A DNA stretch of 64,000 bases from positions 1,448,803 through 1,512,802 of the forward strand of contig JAJVDF010000207.1 in assembly GCA_022410635.1 (NCBI GenBank). Direction: 5' to 3'. Shown in pieces: positions 54,936 through 64,000 of this stretch (positions within the stretch are counted from its first letter, which is position 1; every line of letters starts with the position of its first letter). The notes beneath the pieces were generated by a model, which was given only the letters and a program-made list of their open reading frames with translations, did no database searches and was not told the origin of the DNA. This stretch comes from Tretioscincus oriximinensis (taxonomy: Eukaryota > Chordata > Lepidosauria > Squamata > Gymnophthalmidae). Position numbers and translations under genes: made by a program.

Positions 54936-55199
54936 TTATTATATGCATCCGTACATAGATGGCAGGTCTCAGCTCTGAAAGGGTCAGTATTATGGTTTTA
55001 AGGCTGCCGTATTTAAAGATGGAAAAAGCATTTTGAGAGAGAAGCCTTTTTTTTCTTTCTCACTCTGTATCTTTCTCCCCTTTCCCTTTCCCCACAAGCA
55101 ATACTTCTCCCAATAAACAGGAAGGGTAGCAGGAGGATATTAACTGAGCCCAACCTCGCTTCTCACCAACTCCAAAGCTCTCAGGAAAGGCAAAAGGCT

Positions 55200-55430
55200 T
55201 GACTCCAGTGACATAATAACATACGGGAGGAGCCCTGGTGAACAGGGCCGCAACCCATCTACTGTAGTCCAGTATTCTCCTTGTATTGTAGTGGCCCATC
55301 AATTGCACCTGGGCAAAACCTTCATCCACTCATGATTCCTTGCAAATGGCATTTAGATACCTTGTCTGTCTTTTTAATCTTGAAGCAGTACCTAGGCATC
55401 CATTCCAGTAGCCAATCAGATACTTGCCCT
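55200..55430 (-). mobile_element. CR1 subfamily A 3' tail
   Basis: Complement of the tail: AGGGCCGCAACCCATCTACT and TTGCACCTGGGCA near 55,305, with the GATTCCTTGCAAATGGCATTT block. Confidence 0.7.
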
Positions 55431-55483
55431 CAGTGCTTTTTTTCTAGAAAAAAAAGGTGACGGTAATCACCATAAAACTTGTA

Positions 55484-55822
55484 CTACAGTAGTGCCCACA
55501 ATTTTAACATATCCTCTGACGTATCTTCAGCTTCTTTAGACCGCTTTTTGCTGCTGGTATCTACTGCAGAATGATGTCCTCTTAGTAGCCATGATTCCAC
55601 ATATTTCGTAGGATTGAAATGAGTAAGAGGAGGCCCTACCATCCTGATTAAAAGTAGTGCAGATGTTGTCGATACAAGCAGAGATGATTTAGATGCAGTT
55701 AATATGAGGTTCAGTTGAGAGAAGCCCCTTTCACATTCGCTCGAGAATATGGCAATTGTTTTTAAAGTGAGTTTCTTCATTTTCTTACTCACCGGCAGAA
55801 AATAACTCTGTATCGTACTCAT
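55484..55822 (-). pseudogene. hAT transposase C-terminal dimerisation-region remnant
   Basis: A clean 112-codon minus-strand frame with FSSECERGFSQLNLILTASK and LLLIRMVGPPLTHFNPTKYV, followed by SWLLRGHHSAVDTSSKKR. The S-x-C-E-R-G-F-S core and the GPP...FNP...Y..SWL block are typical of the C-terminal (dimerisation) region of hAT transposases and of host genes derived from them, such as the ZBED/KIAA1586-like group. The BED finger and catalytic RNase H fold are missing, and the upstream minus-strand sequence past 55,822 is stop-laden, so I call it a transposon fragment. Confidence 0.65.
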
Positions 55823-56024
55823 TTTGGAGAAAGATTGCTGTCCGAAATTGGTTAATCAGTATTGATTGGTAGCACATTGGAAGGAAGCTTGGCTTGGGTA
55901 GGGCATTCCTAAGTAACTGTAACATCTCACCTAGCAAACCTAGGAGGTAGGAGAGGTTTTTATAAGGCTTAAAATCTATCTTTTTAACACCCCTGAATGA
56001 ATAATCCCCCGGATGGACCAGGAG

Positions 56025-56310
56025 TAATAATTAGAAGAATAATTTGTTTTTTTATATCCTGTTCTTTTCCAGAGTGGCTTACAAGGNTAATTTTCACCTT
56101 AAGGTATACATCTTGTGTATCACGCACATGCACCCCATCCTGTGGAGGTTCCCATTTATCTACTCACAAAATTCCTTTTGTTTTCGAACAGCTGGGTTGG
56201 AGCTGAGGCCAGTAGAGGGCGCTCACACTCCTCCATGGCCAACACAGGGCTTTGAGAACAGGCCTCTCGACTGAAAGACTGTTTCTTAACCACAGTGTAA
56301 TAATTAATCT
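56025..56310 (-). mobile_element. tRNA-derived SINE (family 1), diverged
   Basis: Minus copy with the TTTATATCCTGTTCTTTTCC tail, GTTCCCATTTATCTACT body and GACTGAAAGACTG head complement. At 56,209-56,220 it carries CCAGTAGAGGGC followed by GCT, a full CTCF core; the same place in the copies at 43,500 and 11,310 lacks it. Confidence 0.75.
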
Positions 56311-56401
56311 TTGTATTGTGTATAGGATTGTTTTATAATGTAGTGTATTGTACTGTTTATTTTTGAACTGCTCTTTGGTGGAAGGGGCATCATAAAGAAT
56401 A

Positions 56402-56507
<106 letters not shown>

Positions 56508-56509
56508 TT

Positions 56510-57100
56510 AGCAGCTAGGATACCCCGTCCAAGCCAAGCTTCCTCTCAATTTTCTACCAATCAATACTGATTGTCAATTTCCAAGTGTTGCCTACTATAT
56601 TTATTTATTTTACTCTTTATTTACATTTTTATACCACCCTATACGCAAAGGTCTACTGATACAGAAATGATGTCAATCTTTTCTATAAGCCTATTTTCAT
56701 AAAATGTAACTCTCTTACTCTTGAGTTATATTTATTAAAAAAACTAATACAATCCCGTCCCCCCCAGATGGTATCTGGCTAAGGGGGTTATTTAGTAACT
56801 GAAGAGTGTTGGATTTGCCCTCTTCAGTCAGCATTTTATAAACTAAGAAATGCAGCCTGACAGATGGATTGGGGAAGAAGGCGGCCTCCCTTCTAATGTA
56901 CCAAAGGTTGGCAAAGTCTGAATACAAGATGAAACAGCTAACAGCCANGCCTGTCAGAACTTGAATTGATACATCTTGCACCTTTGACACATGGGCGTTT
57001 CAAGGCGCACGGCTATTTTAATTTCTCACTGTTGTTTAACTGTCTCTTTTTTGAACTTTGTTCCAATAAATCTTTTATCATTATTAATTTGGGATTATTG
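56510..57100. other. Intergenic sequence, no gene seen
   Basis: 56,590-56,650 resembles a SINE tail (ATTTATTTTACTC...CCACCCTATACGCAAAGG). The rest is non-coding. Confidence 0.45.
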
Positions 57101-57107
57101 CTTTCAG

Positions 57108-57291
57108 TAGGCTGACCAAATGATCCCTTTTGGGGGTGCCTCCCAGTTTTTGCTGAGGATTTTTTTTTCAAAAAAAGACTTTTTTTAATTTTTATTTTTA
57201 AAAAATCCTCAGCAAAAACCAGGAAGCACCCCAAAACCGGGTTTTCAACCACCACCACCACCACCTCCGAAGTGGTCATCTGGCCAGCCTA
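57108..57291. mobile_element. Fold-back MITE, short form, copy 4
   Basis: Ends TAGGCTGACCAAATGATCCC and TCATCTGGCCAGCCTA; arms with GGGGTGCCTCCCAG / AGGAAGCACCCC and an A/T loop with a (ACC)n run near the right end. Flanks GCTTTCAG and GCTTTTAA may be a decayed duplication. Confidence 0.8.
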
Positions 57292-57299
57292 GCTTTTAA

Positions 57300-58255
57300 T
57301 ACTCTGCACCAATGTGATTGGTTGAATTCAAAAACAGCCATGAACATTCTAAAAGCCAGATCAGTTATGGCAGTTAGGCTGTGACTCTGACGGCAACATT
57401 CATCTATTTTTCAAATTCCCGTGATGAACTGCCCGGGAGTGATTAGCAGCATGGCCCGGTGTTGGACCAATCTCTACTTGGCAAGAGTGGCATTGGGGCT
57501 GCCAAGCCTTTTGGTCGGTGCCTGATGCACCCCTCCCAAACACTGTTTTGGGCCTTCCGACAGGGAAGGCTAAAAACCCCAAACTCTAGTAGCCAGGAAA
57601 CCTGGGTCTTGATGCCTGGTCTCCAGGTCTCCCACCCCTTGAGGCAAAGGCCTTTGGGTCTACCTTGTCACCAACCAAAAATGCCACCAGACGGAGTTCC
57701 CGCTGCCTCTCACCAGGGAAGGCCAAAAGTCCTGACTTGGAGTGGCCGGGAGACTTGGAGAGCTAGGCCTGGTCTCTGGGTCTCTCAGCCACTCTCTCTC
57801 CCTTGGGTTAAGGCATCTGTGGCATTCATTGTATGCTGAGGCTCCTCCCTCCTCCACTTACCTGTTGCAGCCGGAATGACTGGCCAGCTGATGCGAACGC
57901 TGCCAGGTTAGACCAGGCCTGCATCTGGCGATGGTCTAGCTGTTCTGCTCCCACTCCCATAGATGGTGGCTTGCATGATCTAGCTCGCCCTATGGGAGCA
58001 AGAGCAGAACTGCTAGACCGTTGCCAGGCTATCAGCCCGTTGTATTCCCTAGTGCAACGAGCATATTCCACTAGTCATTCAAGTAAAATCCTGTGCAGAA
58101 AGGGCCTAAAGCTGTTTCCACATTAACTATTATTATTTTTCTTCTTGGCATAACTTCACAAATGAAGACAAATGAAGACTTATGAAGGGGGGAGTTGACC
58201 CTCTAGCAGGCTTACTAGGGATTCAGAGGGAGGGAAAAGGAATAGCAAATTTATA
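57300..58255. other. GC-rich tandem duplication and long hairpin
   Basis: Two imperfect copies of about 153 bp start at 57,562 and 57,715 (AGGGAAGGC(T/C)AAAA...). A hairpin with about 36-bp arms spans 57,927-58,026 (GGTCTAGCTGTTCTGCTCCC against GGGAGCAAGAGCAGAACTGC). Open frames here come from composition. Family unknown. Confidence 0.6.
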
Positions 58256-58269
58256 TATCCTAATTATGT

Positions 58270-61200
58270 CTTTTTTAAAAAAGTATTTTTTATTGATTTT
58301 ACATCATTAAATCAATTATCTTAAGTAACATAAATACATATTTTTTCATACATAGGTTTCTTTGTACATGTAAAATTATTTGTACATGTCAGAGCATATA
58401 AATAAACAGTCTGATTTTTTCTTATCCTCTAAATACTTAATACCACATATGCACAAACTCATACCCATACTCTCCCCCCATCCAAGTACCCCCTAAGAGA
58501 GAAAAATAGATTTTTTAAATTATTAAACTTATGGTCTGAGTATTAATTTTATTACTGCCAAAAGTTCAGGGCCACTCCACCGATTAAATTGACAGTACAT
58601 CAAGAATTTAGACCAGTTTCTCATCCATTTCTTTCTATCTATGTTATATGCTTGCTCAGCTAAAAAATCTCCCATCAACTGCTCTGCCAAATAATGTTGC
58701 CAACTTTACATCAACCATTTTGTCGACTCTTTCCACCCCAGTGCAATAACAGCCTGGGCTGCAATCACCATCTGTCCTATTAAATATACTGCTCAAAACA
58801 ATTAAGGGAACACTTTAACATAATGTTAATGAGCAGTATATTTATCATCATGGACTATCCCTCAGTATATTTGAAAGATTGCTGTCTCTTTAGTTTGAAT
58901 AAAAGAATATCCTATAATATTTTCAATCTCTGCCCATATGACATTCCCAAACAATCTTACAACCAGACAATCTCAAAGCAAGTGAATATATATACCCCAC
59001 ACCCAACATCCATGCCAACAGTTGGATCTAAAATTTTCCATAACGTGGGATAAATAAGAGGATGTTCTATACCATCTGCTAAGTATTTTCAATTGGAGTT
59101 CCTTGATCCTTGTATTTTTAATGTTCTCTATTGGTCCCAATTTTATTGCCATTTCAGACTCATTGAACATTAAATCTGTTGCCCATAGGTTCGTCCAAGA
59201 AGTAATATTGTCACGTATGGAATCAATAAGTAATTTATATAATGAACCCCNCATTCCTTTTGTAGCATTTTTTGCATTGAAATATATATTCTCTAATAAT
59301 GTATTTGGCCTTATTATAGATCTTCTATATATGTCCTGTTGCAGTTTATTTATGATTTGTTGAGCTTGTAGCCATCTATAACCAAAAATGGCAATAAGAT
59401 GATTATATGTCCTCAAATTTCCATCTGGGTGGAACCAATCTTTTACCATTGTAATATTTTCAGATTCTAATTTCTCGATATCAACTTCAGATATTACATT
59501 ATTAATACATAGAATCGAAATAATCTTTGACATCTGTGGAAATAATTTAGATTGCCACTTCTTCCATGTCAACATAACAGTTCGCGTTATTACTGTAAAA
59601 TTTCTAAGCGTTGGCCGGTCCAATTTTACAATGAGAGAGGATTGATTTTCTAATTTATTTATTAGATATATTCTTTGTTAAATTAATCCCAAAGTATCTC
59701 ATTTTTAAAAAAAATGCTTTTAAGNCTGTTAAAGACTATTCTTAATTGTACCATTCCTAGGACATTTTTATACAAATTTCAGATTTATTGACATTAATTT
59801 TCAGTCCCGAGTTAGTTCAAATAAATATTGATGATTTACGGTATTAAAGGCCTTATACACATCCAGTTTTAGCATGGCCATTGGCTTTTTGTGTTTATGT
59901 GCGTGATGTAAAATTCCAGCAGCTATTTTTATTGGATCTCCTATGTGTTTCCCTCTTTGAAAACTGTATTAGTCCTCACCGAGGAGAGTTGATATTTGAT
60001 CTTCCATTCTCTTTGCCAGAATTCTCGTAAATAATTTGCAATCTTCGTTAGACAAAGAAATAGGCCTATAAGATTCTGGCTCTGTTTTATTTCATCCTTT
60101 CTTTTGAAAGATAACAACTTCTGCCTCTTTCCATGAAGCTGAGATTTTTCCTTCTAGATATACCTTATTGAGTACTGTCAGGAGGTAATTTTTTCTTTTA
60201 TCTTGAAAGGTTTTGTCAAATACAGCTGTGAGTCCATCTGGTCCCAGGGCTTTGCCTTTTTTCATTGGCATCCTCCAATTCTAACATCGTTATNGGTTTA
60301 TTTAATTCCCGATTTTGGTGGTAAATTTCTTCTCTATCAAAATTGGGTTTCTTACTCGCAGTTTAGCTCCATGTAGGGAAGCATACATTTTTTCAAATAC
60401 TTTCTATATCACATTCCCTTGCACTAAATTCCCATCTGGGTTTTTAATTTGAGTTATTCTTTTTATTTCTTTTTTATACTTTAGATATTGNGCGAGCATT
60501 TTTATTCCTTTGATTCCAGAGTTTATATTTGCCTTTAGCATACACTAATTTACGAGAGAATTCCAGTTCGTCTACCTTATATTTCTCCATTTTTTATCAT
60601 TCCAACCTATGGTTAGTATTTAAATCTTGATTTTGCGAATACTGATCCTGTAATATTTTGATCTGGTCAATAGTTTGTGTTTGTCTTAATTTTTCTTATC
60701 TCCTAATCATAGTTGTAGATGATATGCAAATTCCTTGTATATATGCTTTAGCTGTGTCCCAAATAAGATTAGGTTCCATTCCTGGAGTGATATTATTCTG
60801 AAAGAACTCTTCAATCGATCATGAAACCCTTGTTTTATACACTGGGAAGTTCAGTATGTTTGAATCAAATGTCCATTTAGCTCTTTGGCTAATATCTCTC
60901 AGTTTTATTGTTCCCATTACTGCTGCGTGGTCCAAAATCCATATAGGATCCGTATCCACATTTTCAATTATGCTTATATTGTACTTACCAACAAGAATAT
61001 AGTCAATACAGCAGAAGCATTGATGCCTTCCTGAAAAATAAGTAGAGGGGCGATCCCTATTCATAGATTTTTTTCATAAATATCAATGAGACCTAACATC
61101 TCCATTTCCTATGGTTTTTGGTCCCATTTATTTTGGTCAAGTCCCATTTCAATATTCATATCAGCACCTACAATTACCTCACCTCTGGCAATTTTTTTCA

Positions 61201-61504
61201 GAGTTAATAGAATAGATTGAAGCTAAGGTAACTGTAGTATTCTTGATCTTCCCTCGAAGAAATATATATCTCCCCTCCTGATCTTTTTTACTTCTATATA
61301 CTCAAATGGTAAATCATTTCTTAAAACAATCCTTACTCCCTGTGACATATTCATTCCCCGCACCTTGTAAATCTTGTCCCATCCTATCATATTCAATAAT
61401 GGTCGCGTGTGATTTTTACCTTTGTGAATTTCCTTTTTAAAGGCAATATTAGATTATTTTGATCTCAGGAGCTTTTTTTGTCTAAAGCAATTTATGGGTA
61501 TAGA
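58270..61504 (-). mobile_element. L1 LINE, 5'-truncated, ORF2 from endonuclease to C-terminus
   Basis: On the minus strand: endonuclease remnants (VRGMNMSQGVRIVLRNDLP near 61,350, IVGADMN near 61,165, DYILVGKY and DHAAVMG near 60,900-61,010), a frame-broken RT (about 60,600-59,640), then a clean 216-codon C-terminal frame (59,623-58,973) with ILSRWYRTSSYLSHV and CWHGCWVWGIYIH, the L1 Cys/His end. The 3' end is at about 58,270. CTAATTATGT occurs at 58,260-58,269 and 61,505-61,514, a likely 10-bp target duplication. Many stops; dead. Confidence 0.88.
58789..58836. mobile_element. Very short Tc1/mariner-type remnant flanked by TA
   Basis: CTGCTCAAAACAATTAAGGG starts the 48-bp piece and TAATGAGCAG ends it, both next to TA. 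It lies in the 3' UTR of the minus L1. The left end matches the CTGCTCAAAAAA...GGGAACAC ends I recall from vertebrate Tc1-like elements. Confidence 0.55.
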
Positions 61505-61514
61505 CTAATTATGT

Positions 61515-62285
61515 TGGTAAATAAAGAAGTACAAAAAGAATTATATGGAATGTGGAATANGTTATTAAAGTGAACAGAGAGGATATTAAGAAAGAAATTA
61601 TGAGGATAAAGAAAACAAAAAAGCAATTGTATGAAAGAACTGAGAAGACAGATACACATACGTGGCATAAAACAACGTGATAATTATTACATTTCTCCCC
61701 TATATAAATGGAAGGTTTTGGCATGGTTATCAACAAAGAGGTACATTTATACATGTGATTTGGGAATGCCAAAAGGTACAAGAGTTCTGGAGTGAAGTAC
61801 AAAGAGAGAGAAATAATAAGTTTATTTTGCAAATAAATATTGCAGATAAAATGGCAGTATTACATGGAGACTTGGATAATAAATGGCCAGTGGAAGTGAG
61901 GGATGTAATTGACAATACAATAGCATGCGTTCAAACTGTTCTAGTAGGAGGGTGGAAAGATTGTAGTATATGAACAACACAAAAAAAGTATAAATATATA
62001 TATATTCAATGTGATTGCTACTGATGTTTCCAATTGTAAGATAAATAACCCAGATAATATACAAAAATGGAAATAATGTAAACAAAAATGTTTGACAGTA
62101 TTTTTTTTATAGAAGGCAAGTTGAGGAGTGAATCTATGAAATTAAGATTAANTTATCATAATATATTAAGAGTTATTCGATATGCAATTGGGGAGCGGGA
62201 GGGGGATTTATATAAAGGGAATACAATTTTTGAGACATTTTTAATGTTAATATGTATTTTGTACGTAAAAATATTTTTTTAAAAA
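61515..62285 (+). mobile_element. L1 LINE, 5'-truncated, plus strand
   Basis: Frame 61,677-61,973 has NGRFWHGYQQRGTFIHVIW and ECQKVQEFWSEVQ, the L1 ORF2 C-terminal region. The 3' UTR has a GGGGAGCGGGAGGGGG run at 62,190-62,205 and ends in an A/T-rich tail at about 62,285. It lies head to head with the minus L1. Confidence 0.85.
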
Positions 62286-62289
62286 AATG

Positions 62290-62575
62290 TTTTGAACACC
62301 AAAAAAACCCCATTACTATTCTGGGAATAACCAGAATAACCAGGCAAGATGTAATGAATTTGCTCCTGGTGTAAAATAAGGTTGTTTGCAGTGGCACTGA
62401 CTGTTCCATGCCAGTTCCTGTGTTTTTTCTGAAGTTCCCACCAGTTTTGGCGCTCCTGACATATGGAGTGGTGTATATCCCCACAGTGTGTCTTCATGGC
62501 ATATTAGATCATAGAAGTGCATATTCACATGCTTCCATGGTCTGGCTTTCCAGCCCCTAGTATATGAGAAAAACA
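62290..62575. other. Intergenic sequence, no gene seen
   Basis: Non-coding. Confidence 0.5.
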
Positions 62576-62579
62576 TTTC

Positions 62580-62900
62580 ACTGTTCGGATGTTGTAGACT
62601 TTGACTCAGGCATATGAGGTTTTCTTACCGTGATCTTAGTAACAGCATGATTGTTCCACCAANTGTATAAAAGATGTTTTTGAAATGCATCTCAATGCAT
62701 CAGAAAAAAAGGTCCATGGCCCTGGAATTTCCTGATTGCTCATTCTTTCAGACTTCTTTAAGAAACTGCCTGTATTCCAGTTCTTAAGCCTTAGTGTGTC
62801 CCTATGTTAGTTAAATGGAAGAAGGCTCGAGAAGAAGCCAGTACAAGACAATGCAGAATCTTGTACTGAGCATGCTCAATATTTCCTTCATGGTTAGTCA
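62580..62900. mobile_element. Palindrome-bearing dispersed repeat, copy 3
   Basis: ATGAGGTTTTCTTACCGTG (62,607), a GGTCCATGGCCC block, and TACTGAGCATGCTCAATA (62,874-62,891), paralleling 31,980-32,270 with one base changed in the palindrome. Confidence 0.55.
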
Positions 62901-62904
62901 GCTC

Positions 62905-64000
62905 ATCTGTTCCATATGCATTTAAAGGTTTTCTAAAAATTTGTTTGNAAAANGATGAAGGTACAAATGTNTGGGCTCACGATTGGGTTATTTTGGAACT
63001 TAATGCCGTTGCGTTTTTAACAAATAGTGTCCTTCTAAGGGGTATCCATAGTAAACAGATTGTGCTAAGAGGTTCCTCTTAAACTACACTTTCATCCACC
63101 ACAATTCTGGGAATCAAACTAATGACCATCTGCTTTCTAGGCAGTTGGTCCACTGCTGAATCATACTGCTAAAACAAATATATACACAAAGGTCTGCACC
63201 AAATGTTGGGAAACCGCTCCAATGAACAGTTGAGCAGACAGCTGCAAAACCTTCATCTGACCACAAGCAAACAGAGGCCTTTTGGGATATGGGATCCAGT
63301 GGAGAACCATTTGACCTCCTCAAGTAAAGCTAGTGCCAACTCTATTCAGCATTTGGAATTTGTTTTAAAAATATGTGTGTGCAGATAGAATTTGTCCGGT
63401 ACTTGACACTTAGGACTAGATGCTTCATCTCTTTGTTTTCAGTTATATACATAACTAGTGGAGAAGCCCACAAATGCAGGTTTGGGTTTGGGTGAGTGAC
63501 AGCAGCTGGGTGCTCCTTCCACTTAGACCAGCAGTGACAGCTGGGACAGCGTGATTGCAAAAGAGCCCCTGACTTTTTACGCGGGTTCTCTCCTGCACGC
63601 GTGCTATCCAATGGTGGCACTGAGTTTGGGTGCTGGAGGCTGCTGTCTGCTCTGCCATGTCTGGTGGGGCAGATAGCATCCTATGGTGCCAAACATACCA
63701 TGTGACACTAATAGTAAAGTTTTGAGCCCTGGAATTGATCAATAAAGACCAATCCCAGAGCTCGGAATTTTATCATCAGTGATGCATCTCTTATTAATGG
63801 TAGAGATTTGTGTCAGTATCAGTAGATGCCAGAACAGCATATTATGGTAGTAAAAAATAAGGCTGTAAAGGTAAATTTAGAAAATTTAATTTTATGATTT
63901 TGAATTTTTAAGACTATCATTTCCCCCATTGCTGTAAATACTGTTTCTTTCTTTCTTTTCCTTTTTGCTACACTAAATTTTTAAATTATTTTAATCCTTT
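62905..64000. other. Intergenic sequence, no gene seen
   Basis: Non-coding; a GC-richer stretch at 63,480-63,720 has open frames without recognisable domains. Confidence 0.45.

Noticed and set aside
57459..57839. 126-codon open frame
   Set aside because: It spans the 153-bp tandem duplication and has no recognisable domain; composition explains it.

Overview
The window is a piece of a vertebrate nuclear genome, most likely from a squamate reptile and possibly a gecko. The reasons are a spliced chaperonin-like vertebrate gene, a CpG-island promoter, and a dense, mixed repeat load: CR1, L1 and L2-like LINEs, a DIRS element, Penelope-like elements, tRNA-derived SINEs, hAT and mariner MITEs. Nothing suggests bacterial or phage DNA. 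About a hundred isolated single N bases are scattered through the sequence.

Only one real protein-coding gene is supported: a two-exon BBS10 (Bardet-Biedl syndrome chaperonin-like protein) on the + strand. Exon 1 (3073-3263) lies in a GC-rich island with two CCAAT boxes, a GC box and a near-consensus RFX X-box that overlaps the start codon. Exon 2 (13624-15553) carries the rest of the protein. Splicing gives 706 residues with no frameshift or internal stop, though two codons contain an N.

The 10.36-kb intron is mostly transposon. A decayed DIRS retrotransposon (about 4080-10130) was itself hit by a truncated L1 (7435-8419, 17-bp target duplication) and a CR1 tail. These are followed by a fold-back element, a CRE-motif repeat, a tRNA-SINE and a 5 x 38-bp minisatellite just before exon 2.

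The remaining 48 kb (15.6-64 kb) is gene-poor intergenic DNA. Landmarks are a hAT MITE with perfect 8-bp duplication (17237-17400), a minus-strand Penelope-like element with RT and GIY-YIG remnants (18060-20480) split by a fold-back element, a mariner-type MITE (25756-25961), many CR1 fragments of two subfamilies on both strands, a second Penelope terminal region with an inverted duplication (45290-45770), large GAT/AAT and ATT microsatellites, a hAT transposase C-terminal remnant (55484-55822), and two L1 copies in head-to-head orientation (58270-62285).

The most interesting leads are the X-box at the BBS10 start codon, a family of palindromic fold-back elements with 8-10 bp target duplications, several CTCF-core-like motifs of which some sit inside transposons, and a SINE whose tail matches an L2-like LINE. 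I found no operon, CRISPR array, tRNA/rRNA gene or clearly new protein system. All family names come from motif recognition by eye, without database searching.
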